The notes: generated by a model from the letters alone, not told the origin. A DNA stretch of 64,000 nucleotides from CAZHNW01 sp942491575 (GCA_942491575.1 CALOBT010000025.1:1364001-1428000), one strand, 5' to 3'. Shown: positions 8,692 to 17,429, counted from the first letter of the stretch. Numbers and translations are program-made.

Positions 8692-9182
8692 ATGCTTTAA
8701 AGGTCCTCCCTGAAGTACCTGTTACGAAAAAACAGGGACACGACATTGTCAATAAAAATAACACCCAATTACGATTAGGACAACCATATAATTAAACAAC
8801 TGAGCCGAAGGGCTCAGAGCCCTGTTTATTATATTCTATTTTTTCTCTTTGAAAAGGAAGTTTAAAGTTCTTTTTTTCAAAAAAAATCTTCACTCAGGGC
8901 ATGTTTTCATAATTTTTATAATACCAAATCCTCTTTGAATAATTTAACTTCCTCCGGAGTACAGCCATGGCATACACTTATCCAGGCCAAAATAGTTAAA
9001 AAAGGCTGGGTATTTAAGTCATATTTCTGTATATTTAAACAATAATGACAGAGTACAGGGTTTATACTACGATTGCAGAAAAATAGAGGCATATAGCCGG
9101 GTGTGACAATTTTTTTTCAATTTTAGACGGCCTCATGCCGATATTTCTACTGTAGTATACTATGAATCACAAGGGGATACCT
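8692..9182. other. Divergent intergenic region of 491 bp
   Basis: AT-rich, with no convincing gene. It contains a small hairpin at 8800-8817 (7-bp stem, GAAG loop) and, near its right end, the sigma28-like promoter at 9117-9144. It separates the minus-strand DnaC-like/folK unit from the plus-strand FcpA-like gene, so promoters for both directions should lie here. Confidence 0.6.
9117..9144 (+). promoter_or_regulatory. Sigma28 (FliA)-like promoter
   Basis: GCCGATAT (9137-9144) matches 7 of 8 bases of the sigma28 -10 consensus GCCGATAA, and TCAA (9117-9120) lies 16 bp upstream where TAAA is expected at 15 bp. It is 38 bp before the start codon of the FcpA-like gene. The assignment rests on consensus match alone, with a one-base spacing deviation. 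Confidence 0.5.
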
Positions 9183-10061
9183 ATGGTACGGCAACTTGAA
9201 AAAAACTTCCTCAGAAATGCACTCCTGAGTTTTGCAGCTCTTTTAATCCTGACCGGGGCAGTATCAGCTCAGAATCAACCGACAGATAAAACCGACCCGG
9301 ACAAGGGGACCACTGCGGTCAAAAAGGAAGATAAAATTGCTCCCGACAACAGGGGGTGGCGCATTCGTGACTTCCAGCCTTATGTTAAGGCAATCAAGGA
9401 ACTGGAAAAACTGAATAAAGAATATTCAGAAAACCTTTTAAAACTGGCCATTGATGAATATGCAACAGGTCTCGACATCCTTGAAGATATGGAAAACGAG
9501 CTGGTCCGCATGATTGAAAAAAGCAAAAAAAGCAAGAACCTTAATGAAAGGTGGTACTGGCAGGAAATAGATCGAAAAAATCAGGAACAGCGCCGTATCG
9601 CCGGAAAGAAATACGAAGCCAAGATGAAGGCGATAACCTATTTCACCAAGTCTATAAACTATCTCGATGAAATCCAGAATGTGGATGTCCGCAAGGACCC
9701 GAAGTTTCTAAACTTCCAGTCACGGCTCTATCAGGTTTATGTATCAACCCAGTATGATCTGAACAATTTCAAACCCTGCATCCCGATTCTGGAACGATAT
9801 CTTGCTCTGTCTGAAAAAAATAAAAAAGATGTCTGGGCACACAAATACCTGGCCAGCTGTTACGGCTACATGGAAGCGGTTCTCACAAAATACAAGCATG
9901 CGACAGAAGACGAAATAATGCAATACCGGAATAAAAAGAACAGAAGCATGCTTGAGGCAGTTGAGATCAAATACGGAGTTGACTCACCTCATTACAAACA
10001 GCTTCAGGAAATTGTTCAGCAAAACGAGAAGAAAAGCGAACGGATCAACGACTTTAATTAA
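9183..10061 (+). CDS. Exported helical protein resembling the flagellar coiling protein FcpA
   Basis: The ATG at 9183 is preferred over one at 9162: AAGGGG lies upstream and the product then begins with a typical signal peptide (RNALLSFAALLILTGAVSA, cleavage near residue 29). The mature protein of about 263 aa is almost wholly helical and TPR-like, with many aromatic and charged residues (ERWYWQEIDRKNQEQR, YDLNNFKPCIPILERYLAL). From memory these blocks, the size and the signal peptide resemble FcpA of Leptospira, a periplasmic flagellar-filament sheath protein needed for coiled flagella and translational motility. I could not align it. A sigma28-like promoter upstream agrees with a flagellar role. 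It is a single-gene unit ending at the terminator at 10087. If it is not FcpA-like, it is an uncharacterised exported TPR-type protein. Confidence 0.6.
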   Translation: MVRQLEKNFLRNALLSFAALLILTGAVSAQNQPTDKTDPDKGTTAVKKEDKIAPDNRGWRIRDFQPYVKAIKELEKLNKEYSENLLKLAIDEYATGLDILEDMENELVRMIEKSKKSKNLNERWYWQEIDRKNQEQRRIAGKKYEAKMKAITYFTKSINYLDEIQNVDVRKDPKFLNFQSRLYQVYVSTQYDLNNFKPCIPILERYLALSEKNKKDVWAHKYLASCYGYMEAVLTKYKHATEDEIMQYRNKKNRSMLEAVEIKYGVDSPHYKQLQEIVQQNEKKSERINDFN

Positions 10062-10086
10062 AAAAGCTCAATCTCAATATAAACAT

Positions 10087-10129
10087 AAAAAAGGGCCGCC
10101 CATAACAAAGTTTTGGACGGCCCTTTTTT
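10087..10129. terminator. Bidirectional Rho-independent terminator
   Basis: A7 then GGGCCG (from 10093) pairs with CGGCCC then T6 (10118-10129) around an AT-rich loop. It serves the FcpA-like gene on the plus strand and the convergent gene 10151-11308 on the minus strand. Confidence 0.9.
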
Positions 10130-10150
10130 ATGAATAAACTGAATAAAATT

Positions 10151-11308
10151 TCACTCCATCACAGTTTCAGATGAAAAGGTATGCTGTTTTCCGTCAAAGG
10201 TAACACTTATGCGGATTATCCTGTTTTCAGGAAGGAATATCCTGCGGGGCCGTGGTTGAAGAATATTATTGGCCCGCCGATACTGGCGTTTTTTGCGGTG
10301 AAGCTCCCACCTTTCAAGTCTTATGACATGGTAAGAGTCCCCTTTCGCTGATACCTGCAATTTTTTATCAAGGGACGCCACTCCTGTTTCAGTTCTCCCC
10401 TCTTCATTACCATCAATAAATATCTTATAATAGACATGTTTTTCTTTTTCTGGTGTCCCCTCAATCTTATCCTTCACCAGGAAAACCAGATTATTATCCT
10501 TCGGTTGAACTGGAGCACTTTGACCACTATATAGGTAAATATTTTTAAGGGATACCAGGTCGATGATTTCCTTTTTGTCCCCTCCAGTAACAATGAGGAG
10601 ACGGCCATCCACTATTTCCTTTATGCCTGCTTTCCCCTGAAGGGTTAAGGGAATACGATGATTGTTCATGTTAATCCGGCATTCCTCCGGGCAGCCTTCA
10701 AGGATAACAGTTTTTTCGCCGTGGAGAACAAAATCATCGACATTATTACAAATGCCGGTTTCTCCGCTGTTGAAGTTCAGGCGCAGAAGACTTAAACTTC
10801 CCCCACCATCGTCTTCATTCTTTTTTTCCCGGTAATGCAGAAAAAACAGCTCTCCGGCGGAATCGATTTTTTTAATTTCAGCCCCGGGGGGGAGATCAAT
10901 CAGGGGCCACTGCGCCAGTACCTTTTGATTTTTTAAATGATAAAGCCCCGCCACATACCTGAGCAGTGGAACATTATCTTCAGATGGTTCCTTCTTTTCA
11001 TCCGAGGGCTCAGCCGGAACAGGTTCAGTGCGCAGATAAAAAAGCTTTTCCCCCCTCACAGAAACAGCAAGGATATCTTCCGGAAGGGAGAGCTCCCTGT
11101 GTCCCTCTGCGGAGAGATGCAGCACTTTATTATTTTCAGATACTGATATGTATTGTTTTTCACCAAAAAGGAGGATTTCAGCGGGACCGGCATAAAGAAG
11201 TCCGGAACCGGTTATAAAAAACAGGAGCAACAAAACGCAATATCTGCATAATATACCCCTATAGCTTTTCAAAACGGTTTCTGAAGTCTGCCTTGTAAAT
11301 TTTAACAC
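10151..11308 (-). CDS. Exported protein of unknown function
   Basis: I do not recognise this protein. The longest frame starts with a GTG at 11308 inside the preceding decarboxylase gene. A hydrophobic segment (VLLLLFFITGSGLLYAG, about residues 25-42) is a likely signal peptide; a TTG at 11269 would give a more usual N-terminus but has no ribosome-binding site. The rest is beta-rich with repeated short strands, such as ILLFGEKQYISVSENN and AVSVRGEKLFYLR, and acidic linkers (EPSDEKKEPSED, EKKNEDDGGG), suggesting a beta-propeller-like envelope protein. It probably forms an operon with the decarboxylase. The true start is uncertain. Confidence 0.7.
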   Translation of the reverse strand: MLKFTRQTSETVLKSYRGILCRYCVLLLLFFITGSGLLYAGPAEILLFGEKQYISVSENNKVLHLSAEGHRELSLPEDILAVSVRGEKLFYLRTEPVPAEPSDEKKEPSEDNVPLLRYVAGLYHLKNQKVLAQWPLIDLPPGAEIKKIDSAGELFFLHYREKKNEDDGGGSLSLLRLNFNSGETGICNNVDDFVLHGEKTVILEGCPEECRINMNNHRIPLTLQGKAGIKEIVDGRLLIVTGGDKKEIIDLVSLKNIYLYSGQSAPVQPKDNNLVFLVKDKIEGTPEKEKHVYYKIFIDGNEEGRTETGVASLDKKLQVSAKGDSYHVIRLERWELHRKKRQYRRANNILQPRPRRIFLPENRIIRISVTFDGKQHTFSSETVME

Positions 11309-12959
11309 CGAGGCGATCCTGCTGTTCGATTATTTCCTTCAGTATTTCAGGAGTTGTCAGGGGATTGATCGTAACCGCCCTGAGTATAACCACATTCTGA
11401 TAGAGATACCGGGGAGAGTCAAGCATTGTTCGGGAAACGAAGCTGTCATCCTCCTCACGGAGGGCCTTGTGGAGTTCTATATTAAGTTCATTGAGGACTG
11501 CGTTAATCTGTCCTATCCTTGCGACCTGGCGTTTAATCTCTTCCGGCTCCTTGCCGCGAATGTCCAAAAGCAGTTTTTCAAGTTTTTCCCTTACCTTTTT
11601 GGGAGTAAAGCGGTAGTTAAAAATGAAAAGTTCAGGCTGATTCATCGGCTCGAAATTACAGTGCATCTCAACGAGTCCCCTGAGAACAGAAGAAAGTTCC
11701 TGTGCGTGTTCGAAGAGGAGCTTAAAGCCGTCCCTGCCGAGAATCTTCATTGTTGTCCATGGTTTCAACGCGGAAAATGGCCTGGAGCCCTCGATATTGA
11801 AGCGGCCCAAATCAACGGAATCCGGTCGGATGATATAGTTGGCGGAATGCTTCAGGTGATTTATCTCCTCTTTTTTACGGAACAGTACCATACCCATGGA
11901 AACCGGCGTGTAGAGAAGTTTATGGGCGTCAAGACATACCGAATCGGCTTTTTCGATACCCTTGAACATGTAGCGATATTCGTCTACCAGGAGCACTGAT
12001 CCACCCCATGCGGCATCCACATGGAAATGGGTCTTATGGTCATCGGCAATTCGCCGCATTTCACTGAGATTATCAATATTCCCCGTTTCCGTGCTTCCAG
12101 CGATACCGATAAGGCTGATTATCTTAACCTTTTCTTTACTGGTTTTATTGTGCTGACGTATTTCCTCACAGACCTTTTCAACACGCTGAATATCGACCTT
12201 ATTGTTATAATCTACGGGGACCTTGATAACATTCTGGTCACCTATGCCAATTAATCGTGAGACCTTATCGATAGAATAATGCCCCCGCTTGGAGACGATG
12301 AAAACCGCCTTTGAAACACCATAATGCCTGAAAGCCTCGTAGGCACCGGCAGCCCTGATCCCGGGGAAGCGCTCATCAGGGGGAAAGGCCTTATTCCTTG
12401 CAACCAGCATGGCAGTCAGGTTAGCCAGAGTCCCGTCAAGGGTTACAGCCCCCAGGGCGATATCCCTGTTTTGAATGTTTGCACGGTAATATTTCGGATC
12501 CCTGTCATAGACCAGGCGATGCATCCAGGAAAGAAATTCACGCTCAACGAAGGTCGAGGCTTTAGCAGATTCTATCTTAACCTGGTTCTGGTTCAGGGCG
12601 GCAATGATCATCTCGAGGAGAATCATGAAGTATGGTATTGCACTGGTCATATGACCGATATAGTAGGGATTTCCAACTTTAACGGAATGTGCAGTAATTT
12701 TAGATTTAATTTCCGAAAGAACGTCCTTTAAGAGATGGGGCTCCTCCGGAATATTAATATTAGAAAAGATTTTTGCCAGGTCAGGGAGAGAAATTGCGCT
12801 ATGGATACCACCCTTTTCCTGGAATGAATCGTGAATTACATCCAGGAGTTCAGTTCCAAATTCAATAAATTTGTCGGGAGAGTCCGGCATGATAAAGAGC
12901 TTTCTCAAATGCTCCATATCCGAAACAAGTATCTTTTTGTCCCCGTCCTGCGTCTTCAT
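11259..12959 (-). CDS. PLP-dependent decarboxylase (glutamate/aspartate/tyrosine type)
   Basis: A group II pyridoxal-phosphate decarboxylase of 566 aa, longer than most bacterial GadB proteins (about 460). The PLP lysine lies in DAHKLLYTPVSMGM; the Asp contacting the PLP pyridine nitrogen is in FHVDAAWGG; the substrate-side TLDGTLANLTAM segment is present. The C-terminal extension of about 100 aa (ELNIELHKALREEDDSF, then TINPLTTPEIL) recalls the PanP type of aspartate 1-decarboxylase, which makes beta-alanine for pantothenate. With panB 4 kb away and no panD seen, that is attractive but unproven; tyrosine or glutamate decarboxylation remain possible. The next gene overlaps its 3' end. Confidence 0.85.
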   Translation of the reverse strand: MKTQDGDKKILVSDMEHLRKLFIMPDSPDKFIEFGTELLDVIHDSFQEKGGIHSAISLPDLAKIFSNINIPEEPHLLKDVLSEIKSKITAHSVKVGNPYYIGHMTSAIPYFMILLEMIIAALNQNQVKIESAKASTFVEREFLSWMHRLVYDRDPKYYRANIQNRDIALGAVTLDGTLANLTAMLVARNKAFPPDERFPGIRAAGAYEAFRHYGVSKAVFIVSKRGHYSIDKVSRLIGIGDQNVIKVPVDYNNKVDIQRVEKVCEEIRQHNKTSKEKVKIISLIGIAGSTETGNIDNLSEMRRIADDHKTHFHVDAAWGGSVLLVDEYRYMFKGIEKADSVCLDAHKLLYTPVSMGMVLFRKKEEINHLKHSANYIIRPDSVDLGRFNIEGSRPFSALKPWTTMKILGRDGFKLLFEHAQELSSVLRGLVEMHCNFEPMNQPELFIFNYRFTPKKVREKLEKLLLDIRGKEPEEIKRQVARIGQINAVLNELNIELHKALREEDDSFVSRTMLDSPRYLYQNVVILRAVTINPLTTPEILKEIIEQQDRLGVKIYKADFRNRFEKL

Positions 12960-13373
12960 CTATATGACCACCCTTGGAGTATGGTACCCCTCTTCTGCCT
13001 GTTTTACCACTCTATTTTTATCAGAGGCATTAGATTGCTGCAGGGGCGCCGGGTATTTTTCATTCTACAGTATCTCCAGTAAAAATCCCGATACGGTTTT
13101 TTCAAGCCAATTTTTCTGTTTTCCCGAATATCCAGACTCTTTTCACAGATTACTTCTACGTTTCTTCTTTCTTGAATCAGACTCAAAATATTCCCCCCGA
13201 AAAGTTGAAGCAGCCTGAAGTTTCAACAGTACATAACAGTTATGATGGATTACATTAATACGCTGAATAATTATTTTTTTTACTTAATAAATTCAAGGAA
13301 TCAACGACAATATAACTACAGGGGTACGGATACTCCTTTTAAAGTCATACAAAAACAGGGATGTTAAAATAAT
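12960..13373. other. Divergent intergenic region of 414 bp
   Basis: No supported gene. Short frames in this stretch have no ribosome-binding site and no recognisable composition. It should carry promoters for the decarboxylase (minus) and the STAS gene (plus), but no convincing -35/-10 pair was found. Confidence 0.5.
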
Positions 13374-13688
13374 ATGAGACACCAAGAATTCGAAAACAAC
13401 CACTGGGTTTTCCCGGAAATTATCACCTTCGAATCCGTTGCTGATTACAGTCAGTTTTTTGAAGGACTGACGGGAAAAGAAGGGATCACCTTTGACCTTT
13501 CCCATACGGAAAGTATTCATTCTTCCTTCATCGGATTTTTAATCCATGCAAAACATATGCTCGGCAAAGATGGAGCAGCTTTAAAACTAAGACTCTCATT
13601 TACCGCAGAAAGAATACTGATAATGCTGAATATTCTTGATTATTTCGGCCCGGAAGTATCAATCGTACCTTCACGAAAAACGGCCTGA
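13374..13688 (+). CDS. STAS-domain (anti-anti-sigma-factor-like) protein
   Basis: A single-domain STAS-like protein of 104 aa. The core strand-turn-helix is seen as ITFDLSHTESIHSSFIGFLI, where the serine-containing turn matches the position phosphorylated in SpoIIAA/RsbV-type proteins, followed by a helix (HAKHMLGK) and a strand (ALKLRLSF). No STAS-partner kinase or RsbU-type phosphatase gene is adjacent. It may act in a partner-switching cascade controlling a sigma factor or cyclase; the partner is unknown. The ribosome-binding site is weak. Confidence 0.72.
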   Translation: MRHQEFENNHWVFPEIITFESVADYSQFFEGLTGKEGITFDLSHTESIHSSFIGFLIHAKHMLGKDGAALKLRLSFTAERILIMLNILDYFGPEVSIVPSRKTA

Positions 13689-13711
13689 TTCTCAAGAATC
13701 TTAAAAAAAAA

Positions 13712-13739
13712 TTGACAGAAAATCAGCATTTCATAGAAT
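13712..13739 (+). promoter_or_regulatory. Sigma70-type promoter of the arsR-like/Omp85-type pair
   Basis: TTGACA (13712-13717) and TAGAAT (13734-13739) are 16 bp apart, 39 bp before the ArsR start codon. Both hexamers match the consensus well (6/6 and 5/6). Confidence 0.75.
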
Positions 13740-13778
13740 ACCTAAATACTAAAACACCCAAATGGTTAAAGGTAATTA

Positions 13779-14066
13779 ATGATGCTATTTTCTGAATGCC
13801 AGATAGATACCGCAACTGAGGTTTTAAAATCAATAGCACATCCCATCAGGCTTAAAATCCTCTGCTTCCTTCTTGAGGGAGAAAAAAACGTCAGCGAAAT
13901 AGAAAATCAATTCGGATCAACCATATCGAATATTTCCCAGCATCTAACAGTTTTGCGCAAGGCCGATATTATCAATCGAAGAAAAGAAGCAAATTTCATG
14001 TACTATTCGATTAAAGATAATAATATCGAAGCATTGATGGAGACCATAAAACAAAACTTCTGCTAA
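13779..14066 (+). CDS. ArsR-family winged-helix repressor
   Basis: A 95-aa DNA-binding protein of typical ArsR/SmtB length. The motif LKSIAHPIRLKILCFLLEGE starts the first helices, SEIENQFGSTISNISQHLTV is the recognition helix region and RRKEANFMYYSI is the wing. The metal-binding ELCVC-type motif in helix 3 is absent and the only cysteines are C7, C29 and the C-terminal C95, so it may not be a classic metal sensor. Its TAA overlaps the ATG of the next gene (TAATG), which predicts translational coupling and that the regulator controls the barrel protein and itself. Confidence 0.9.
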   Translation: MMLFSECQIDTATEVLKSIAHPIRLKILCFLLEGEKNVSEIENQFGSTISNISQHLTVLRKADIINRRKEANFMYYSIKDNNIEALMETIKQNFC

Positions 14067-15667
14067 TGCGCTGCAGACTTTTCACCCTTCTACTTGTACT
14101 TTCCTGTATACTCCCGCTGATCAAGCAGGCGCAGGCAAAACCATTTAAAAAGCTGACCGTCCAAGGAACCGTCATTTTTACTGAAAATGCAGTAATCAAC
14201 GGTTCAGGATTAACAAAATTAATAGACACACAAAAAAGTACCGCTTCAGTCACAAAAGCCATTAAACGATTTTATAAGTCCAGGGGATATGATCTGGCAA
14301 CAGCCTATATCATCCGTAACAATCCCGGGTCAATGGATATTTTTGTTGATGAAGGGCGCCTTGGAAAAATTGTATTTCTAAACATAAATACCCTTGATTT
14401 TCTCAGAATCCGTTACGATTTCCGGTTAAAGAAAAAAATCTTCAACCGATATCACGTCCGGAAGGAATTGACTAATTTAAAAAAAACCTTCAGGTTTCAC
14501 CACGTCACCTACCGTATTAAAGAAATAGAAAATTATGACAATTCTTTTTTCCAGCTTGATCGGAATCTAAAGGTCCCCATGATTGTTTCCCAATTTATCC
14601 CCTATCTTGAAACCTATGCACCGCGGTATATACTGGAAGTTCAAATCGTAAAACGGGCCGGGGGGAAGTCCTCACGCAACGGCTTCGGAATCGGTCTGCA
14701 GGCCCGGAGAGGGACTGGTTTCATGCCGGAGGTGCGGTATTATCACCATTCCCTCCTCGGCAGTGGAGACAAACTTAAAATGGGATTTTCTTCAGGGGTG
14801 CTGTACGGCCTTGACCTGAAATTCAAAGAAGAACCAAGAGCCACCTTTTTCTCCTTTGACGGACGTTATCTCCTTCCCCCACTCCTGAACAACTTCTTCA
14901 CTCCTGTAACCGATATGAAGATATACCACTCAAATCAGGGGAGAGCAGATATATCCCTCGACCAGTTCAGGTATACAAGATACCGGATCACCGCCGCACC
15001 GGGGATAACCCTGCTGAAAAAGCTACTCCTGTCAATTGGTGGCGGATATGAATTTATCAATCACTATACAAGCATACCTTCAAATGATTTAACAATCCAG
15101 GAAGATATCCCCTCATCGGAACAGTTCTATATTATAAAAACTGAACTGGCACTGGATATTATTCCCTTTGTTCTCGGAAATACGGTAACTAAATCTTTTA
15201 CATTTAATTACGATGCATATCTTGACCATGTCAATTTTCATCGCATGATAGTATCAGGATTGTATGATTTTGATCTTTCACGCCATGACCTGCTGTCACT
15301 GAAATTCAGGTTCGGCTTTAACTGGGGCCCTGTCCCCCTGGTATATGAATATCCGGTTTCAAACGAAGTCTTCAAGGGATTTCAGGGTAAGGGGTATTAC
15401 TGCAACAGGATTGCCTCCCTCTCCCTTGAGTATCGCTTTTCCATTTACCGGGACTACATCTTTACCGGCATATTCGGAGAGACAACCTTTTTCAAGGCAT
15501 CCGGGCGTGATCTATCAGGTTTTAAATCTGGAATTATCGCCGGGATTACATTCAGGATTATTCTTTTCGATCAGTTCGAGACAGTAATTTACCTGGGGCA
15601 GGACTGGCTCGTTGCAACGCAGGAAACACAGTTTAATGCATATTTTTCATTGACTAAGAAATGGTGA
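14066..15667 (+). CDS. Omp85-superfamily outer-membrane protein with POTRA-like N-terminus
   Basis: A 533-aa protein with a signal peptide (LFTLLLVLSCILPLIKQAQA). Residues 27-120 look like one or two POTRA-type domains: LTVQGTVIFTENAV, then TKAIKRFYKSRGYDLATAYI, where the 'FY.SRGYD.A' pattern is typical. Residues 200-533 form a beta-barrel with alternating strands, including GFGIGLQARRGTGFMPEVRY and FKGFQGKGYY, and an aromatic end (TKKW). This fits BamA/TamA/ShlB-like proteins, but with fewer POTRA domains than BamA, so it is not BamA. It may be a secretion or assembly pore, or a surface protein. It overlaps the convergent exonuclease gene by 21 bp. Confidence 0.75.
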   Translation: MRCRLFTLLLVLSCILPLIKQAQAKPFKKLTVQGTVIFTENAVINGSGLTKLIDTQKSTASVTKAIKRFYKSRGYDLATAYIIRNNPGSMDIFVDEGRLGKIVFLNINTLDFLRIRYDFRLKKKIFNRYHVRKELTNLKKTFRFHHVTYRIKEIENYDNSFFQLDRNLKVPMIVSQFIPYLETYAPRYILEVQIVKRAGGKSSRNGFGIGLQARRGTGFMPEVRYYHHSLLGSGDKLKMGFSSGVLYGLDLKFKEEPRATFFSFDGRYLLPPLLNNFFTPVTDMKIYHSNQGRADISLDQFRYTRYRITAAPGITLLKKLLLSIGGGYEFINHYTSIPSNDLTIQEDIPSSEQFYIIKTELALDIIPFVLGNTVTKSFTFNYDAYLDHVNFHRMIVSGLYDFDLSRHDLLSLKFRFGFNWGPVPLVYEYPVSNEVFKGFQGKGYYCNRIASLSLEYRFSIYRDYIFTGIFGETTFFKASGRDLSGFKSGIIAGITFRIILFDQFETVIYLGQDWLVATQETQFNAYFSLTKKW

Positions 15668-16483
15668 GGGCTTCAATATTTTTTGTATTCTTGATTCTCT
15701 AAAATAACGGTCTTCTTCCCTCAGGTAGCAGAATGCCCTTATGTACTTTTTCTTTCCGTATTGAATAACTTCATGGGGTATTATTTTTCTTTCTGTAACC
15801 ATGCCATGAGAATCCCTGTAATGAATGATCACGGCCTTCCCTTCTTTGATGCCGTCAATAGAACCCTTTCCGGGCCATAGAGATTTTATATCCGCCAGAC
15901 AGACAGGATTTTCATGAAAACTCCATAGATCCTTCAGCCGATGCGAACCCTTTAATTTAAGGGATTCGAGGGACCGACGAAACACTTCCATGCAGGCGGC
16001 GGCATCCGAGAGGGCCTGGTGATGTTCAAGGCTGATGCCGAGGTGCCGGCAGAGTGTATCAAGACGATGGTTCTCCAGTTCAGGAAAGGCCCTCCTGGCC
16101 AGCACAACCGTATCAACGGCGATAAATTCAGGCATCGGTATGGATGCCTCACGGCATGCCTTCATGATAAAGGATAAGTCAAAATGTGTGTTATGAATAA
16201 CCAGAACCTTACCCTCGAGGAAAGATAGAACTTCCCCCATAATATCCGTGACAGTCGGGGCACCCGCAAGATCTACTGATGTTATGCCATGAATTTCAGT
16301 TGCCCGCGGCATAATAGGCATTTCAGGGTCGACAAAACTGCTGTACTGGTCTATGATCCCTTCAAGGGTAAAGGAGACCATGCCGACTTCAATAAGGCGG
16401 TGAAGTGCAGGATTGGCTCCGGTTGTTTCAAGATCAAGGGCGCAAAAGAAAATTTCGCCGAGGGTGATACTATCTGAAAGCAT
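15647..16483 (-). CDS. DnaQ-like 3'-5' exonuclease fused to a WYL domain
   Basis: Residues 8-175 form a DEDDh exonuclease: Exo I FCALDLETTG, Exo II HNTHFDLSF, and Exo III with the catalytic His and Asp in HHQALSDAAACMEVF. Such domains serve as proofreading subunits or as stand-alone nucleases. Residues 205-275 resemble a WYL domain (VIHYRDSHGMVTERKIIPHE, then KKYIRAFCYLREEDRYFRESRI), a ligand- or nucleic-acid-sensing module usually found in regulators. The gene lies 4 nt after murB with no strong ribosome-binding site, so it is probably the second gene of that unit. Confidence 0.85.
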   Translation of the reverse strand: MLSDSITLGEIFFCALDLETTGANPALHRLIEVGMVSFTLEGIIDQYSSFVDPEMPIMPRATEIHGITSVDLAGAPTVTDIMGEVLSFLEGKVLVIHNTHFDLSFIMKACREASIPMPEFIAVDTVVLARRAFPELENHRLDTLCRHLGISLEHHQALSDAAACMEVFRRSLESLKLKGSHRLKDLWSFHENPVCLADIKSLWPGKGSIDGIKEGKAVIIHYRDSHGMVTERKIIPHEVIQYGKKKYIRAFCYLREEDRYFRESRIQKILKPSPFLSQ

Positions 16484-16487
16484 GAAA

Positions 16488-17429
16488 TCAGAATTCGCCG
16501 ATCATTTTTATTTCAGTTTCAAGTTTTATCCTGAACTTTCGGTAAACTGTCTCCTGAATCAGCTCTATGAGACTGCGGATATCCTGAGAGGTGGCCTTCT
16601 CATAGTTGATGACAAAATTTGTATGTTTTTCAGATACACGGGCACCGCCGACACGGCATCCCTTCAGTCCCGCTCGGTCAACCAGCTCCCACGATGAGTG
16701 CCCCGGAGGATTTTTGAAGACTGATCCCGCGGAGGGAAAATCGAGGGGATGTTTTGTTTCACGGTCCGCGAGAATTTCTTCAACTTCGTTTTTTGCCTTT
16801 TCACTGTCATTCGCTTCAGGAAGTTTGAAATATCCCCCGGTGATAGCCACATATTCCCCCAGGTTCATTTCACGGTAATCGGACATTTCCAGGTTAACGT
16901 CGACTTCTTTCATGTCACCGTTTCTGTCAATGACCGCCACCCGCTTAAGGATATCGATAAAACAGCCCATAAAGGTACCGGCGTTCATTTTTATACCGCC
17001 GCCGATAGAACCTGGAATACCAGTCATAAACTGGACACCTTCAAAACTATTATCCAGGGCAAACCTGATAAACCGCTCTTTGCTGACTGAGGCATCTGCA
17101 TAGATAAGGCCTTCCTCATTGATGACTATACGGGTACAGCCCGGGCTCTTCTCGGAAAAGCAGAGGACAATGCCCCGAATCCCCTTGTCTCCAACAAGCA
17201 GGTTGGAGCCCCCCCCCATTACGGTAAGCTGCAGGCCCTCTTCGCGGGCAAGTTGAATTACTTTTTTGACGGAGGCGCAGTCTCTAGGCTCAACAAGGAT
17301 ATCGGCGGGGCCGCCTGTTTGAAAAGTAGTAAAATCAGATAGCGGAGCATCAACAGTCAAGTGACCGCAATGCTTCAGGGTTTCGATAAGTTTTGGCGAA
17401 TATGTGGTTGTTTGTGCATTCATAGCCAT
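16488..17429 (-). CDS. murB: UDP-N-acetylenolpyruvoylglucosamine reductase
   Basis: MurB reduces UDP-GlcNAc-enolpyruvate to UDP-MurNAc with NADPH and FAD in peptidoglycan synthesis. With the start at 17429 it has 313 aa, matching family length; a TTG at 17528 would add 33 unlikely residues. FAD-binding motifs are TTFQTGGPADILVEP and VMGGGSNLLVGDKG. GIPGSIGGGIKMNAG is the second FAD region, AGSVFKNPPG carries the catalytic Ser, and the C-terminal LETEIKMIGEF the catalytic Glu. No clear Shine-Dalgarno sequence precedes either start. It is followed by the exonuclease gene. Confidence 0.94.
   Translation of the reverse strand: MAMNAQTTTYSPKLIETLKHCGHLTVDAPLSDFTTFQTGGPADILVEPRDCASVKKVIQLAREEGLQLTVMGGGSNLLVGDKGIRGIVLCFSEKSPGCTRIVINEEGLIYADASVSKERFIRFALDNSFEGVQFMTGIPGSIGGGIKMNAGTFMGCFIDILKRVAVIDRNGDMKEVDVNLEMSDYREMNLGEYVAITGGYFKLPEANDSEKAKNEVEEILADRETKHPLDFPSAGSVFKNPPGHSSWELVDRAGLKGCRVGGARVSEKHTNFVINYEKATSQDIRSLIELIQETVYRKFRIKLETEIKMIGEF

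Noticed and set aside
8966..8998. Ten-codon frame with GGAG upstream, possible leader peptide
   Set aside because: No attenuator follows, the codons are not biased to one amino acid, and the next gene is about 200 bp away.
12324..12731. Plus-strand frame of 135 codons
   Set aside because: It is antisense to the conserved core of the PLP decarboxylase and has no recognisable composition or start signal.
13004..13186. Minus-strand frame of 60 codons upstream of the decarboxylase
   Set aside because: No ribosome-binding site and no protein-like pattern; the region reads as intergenic.
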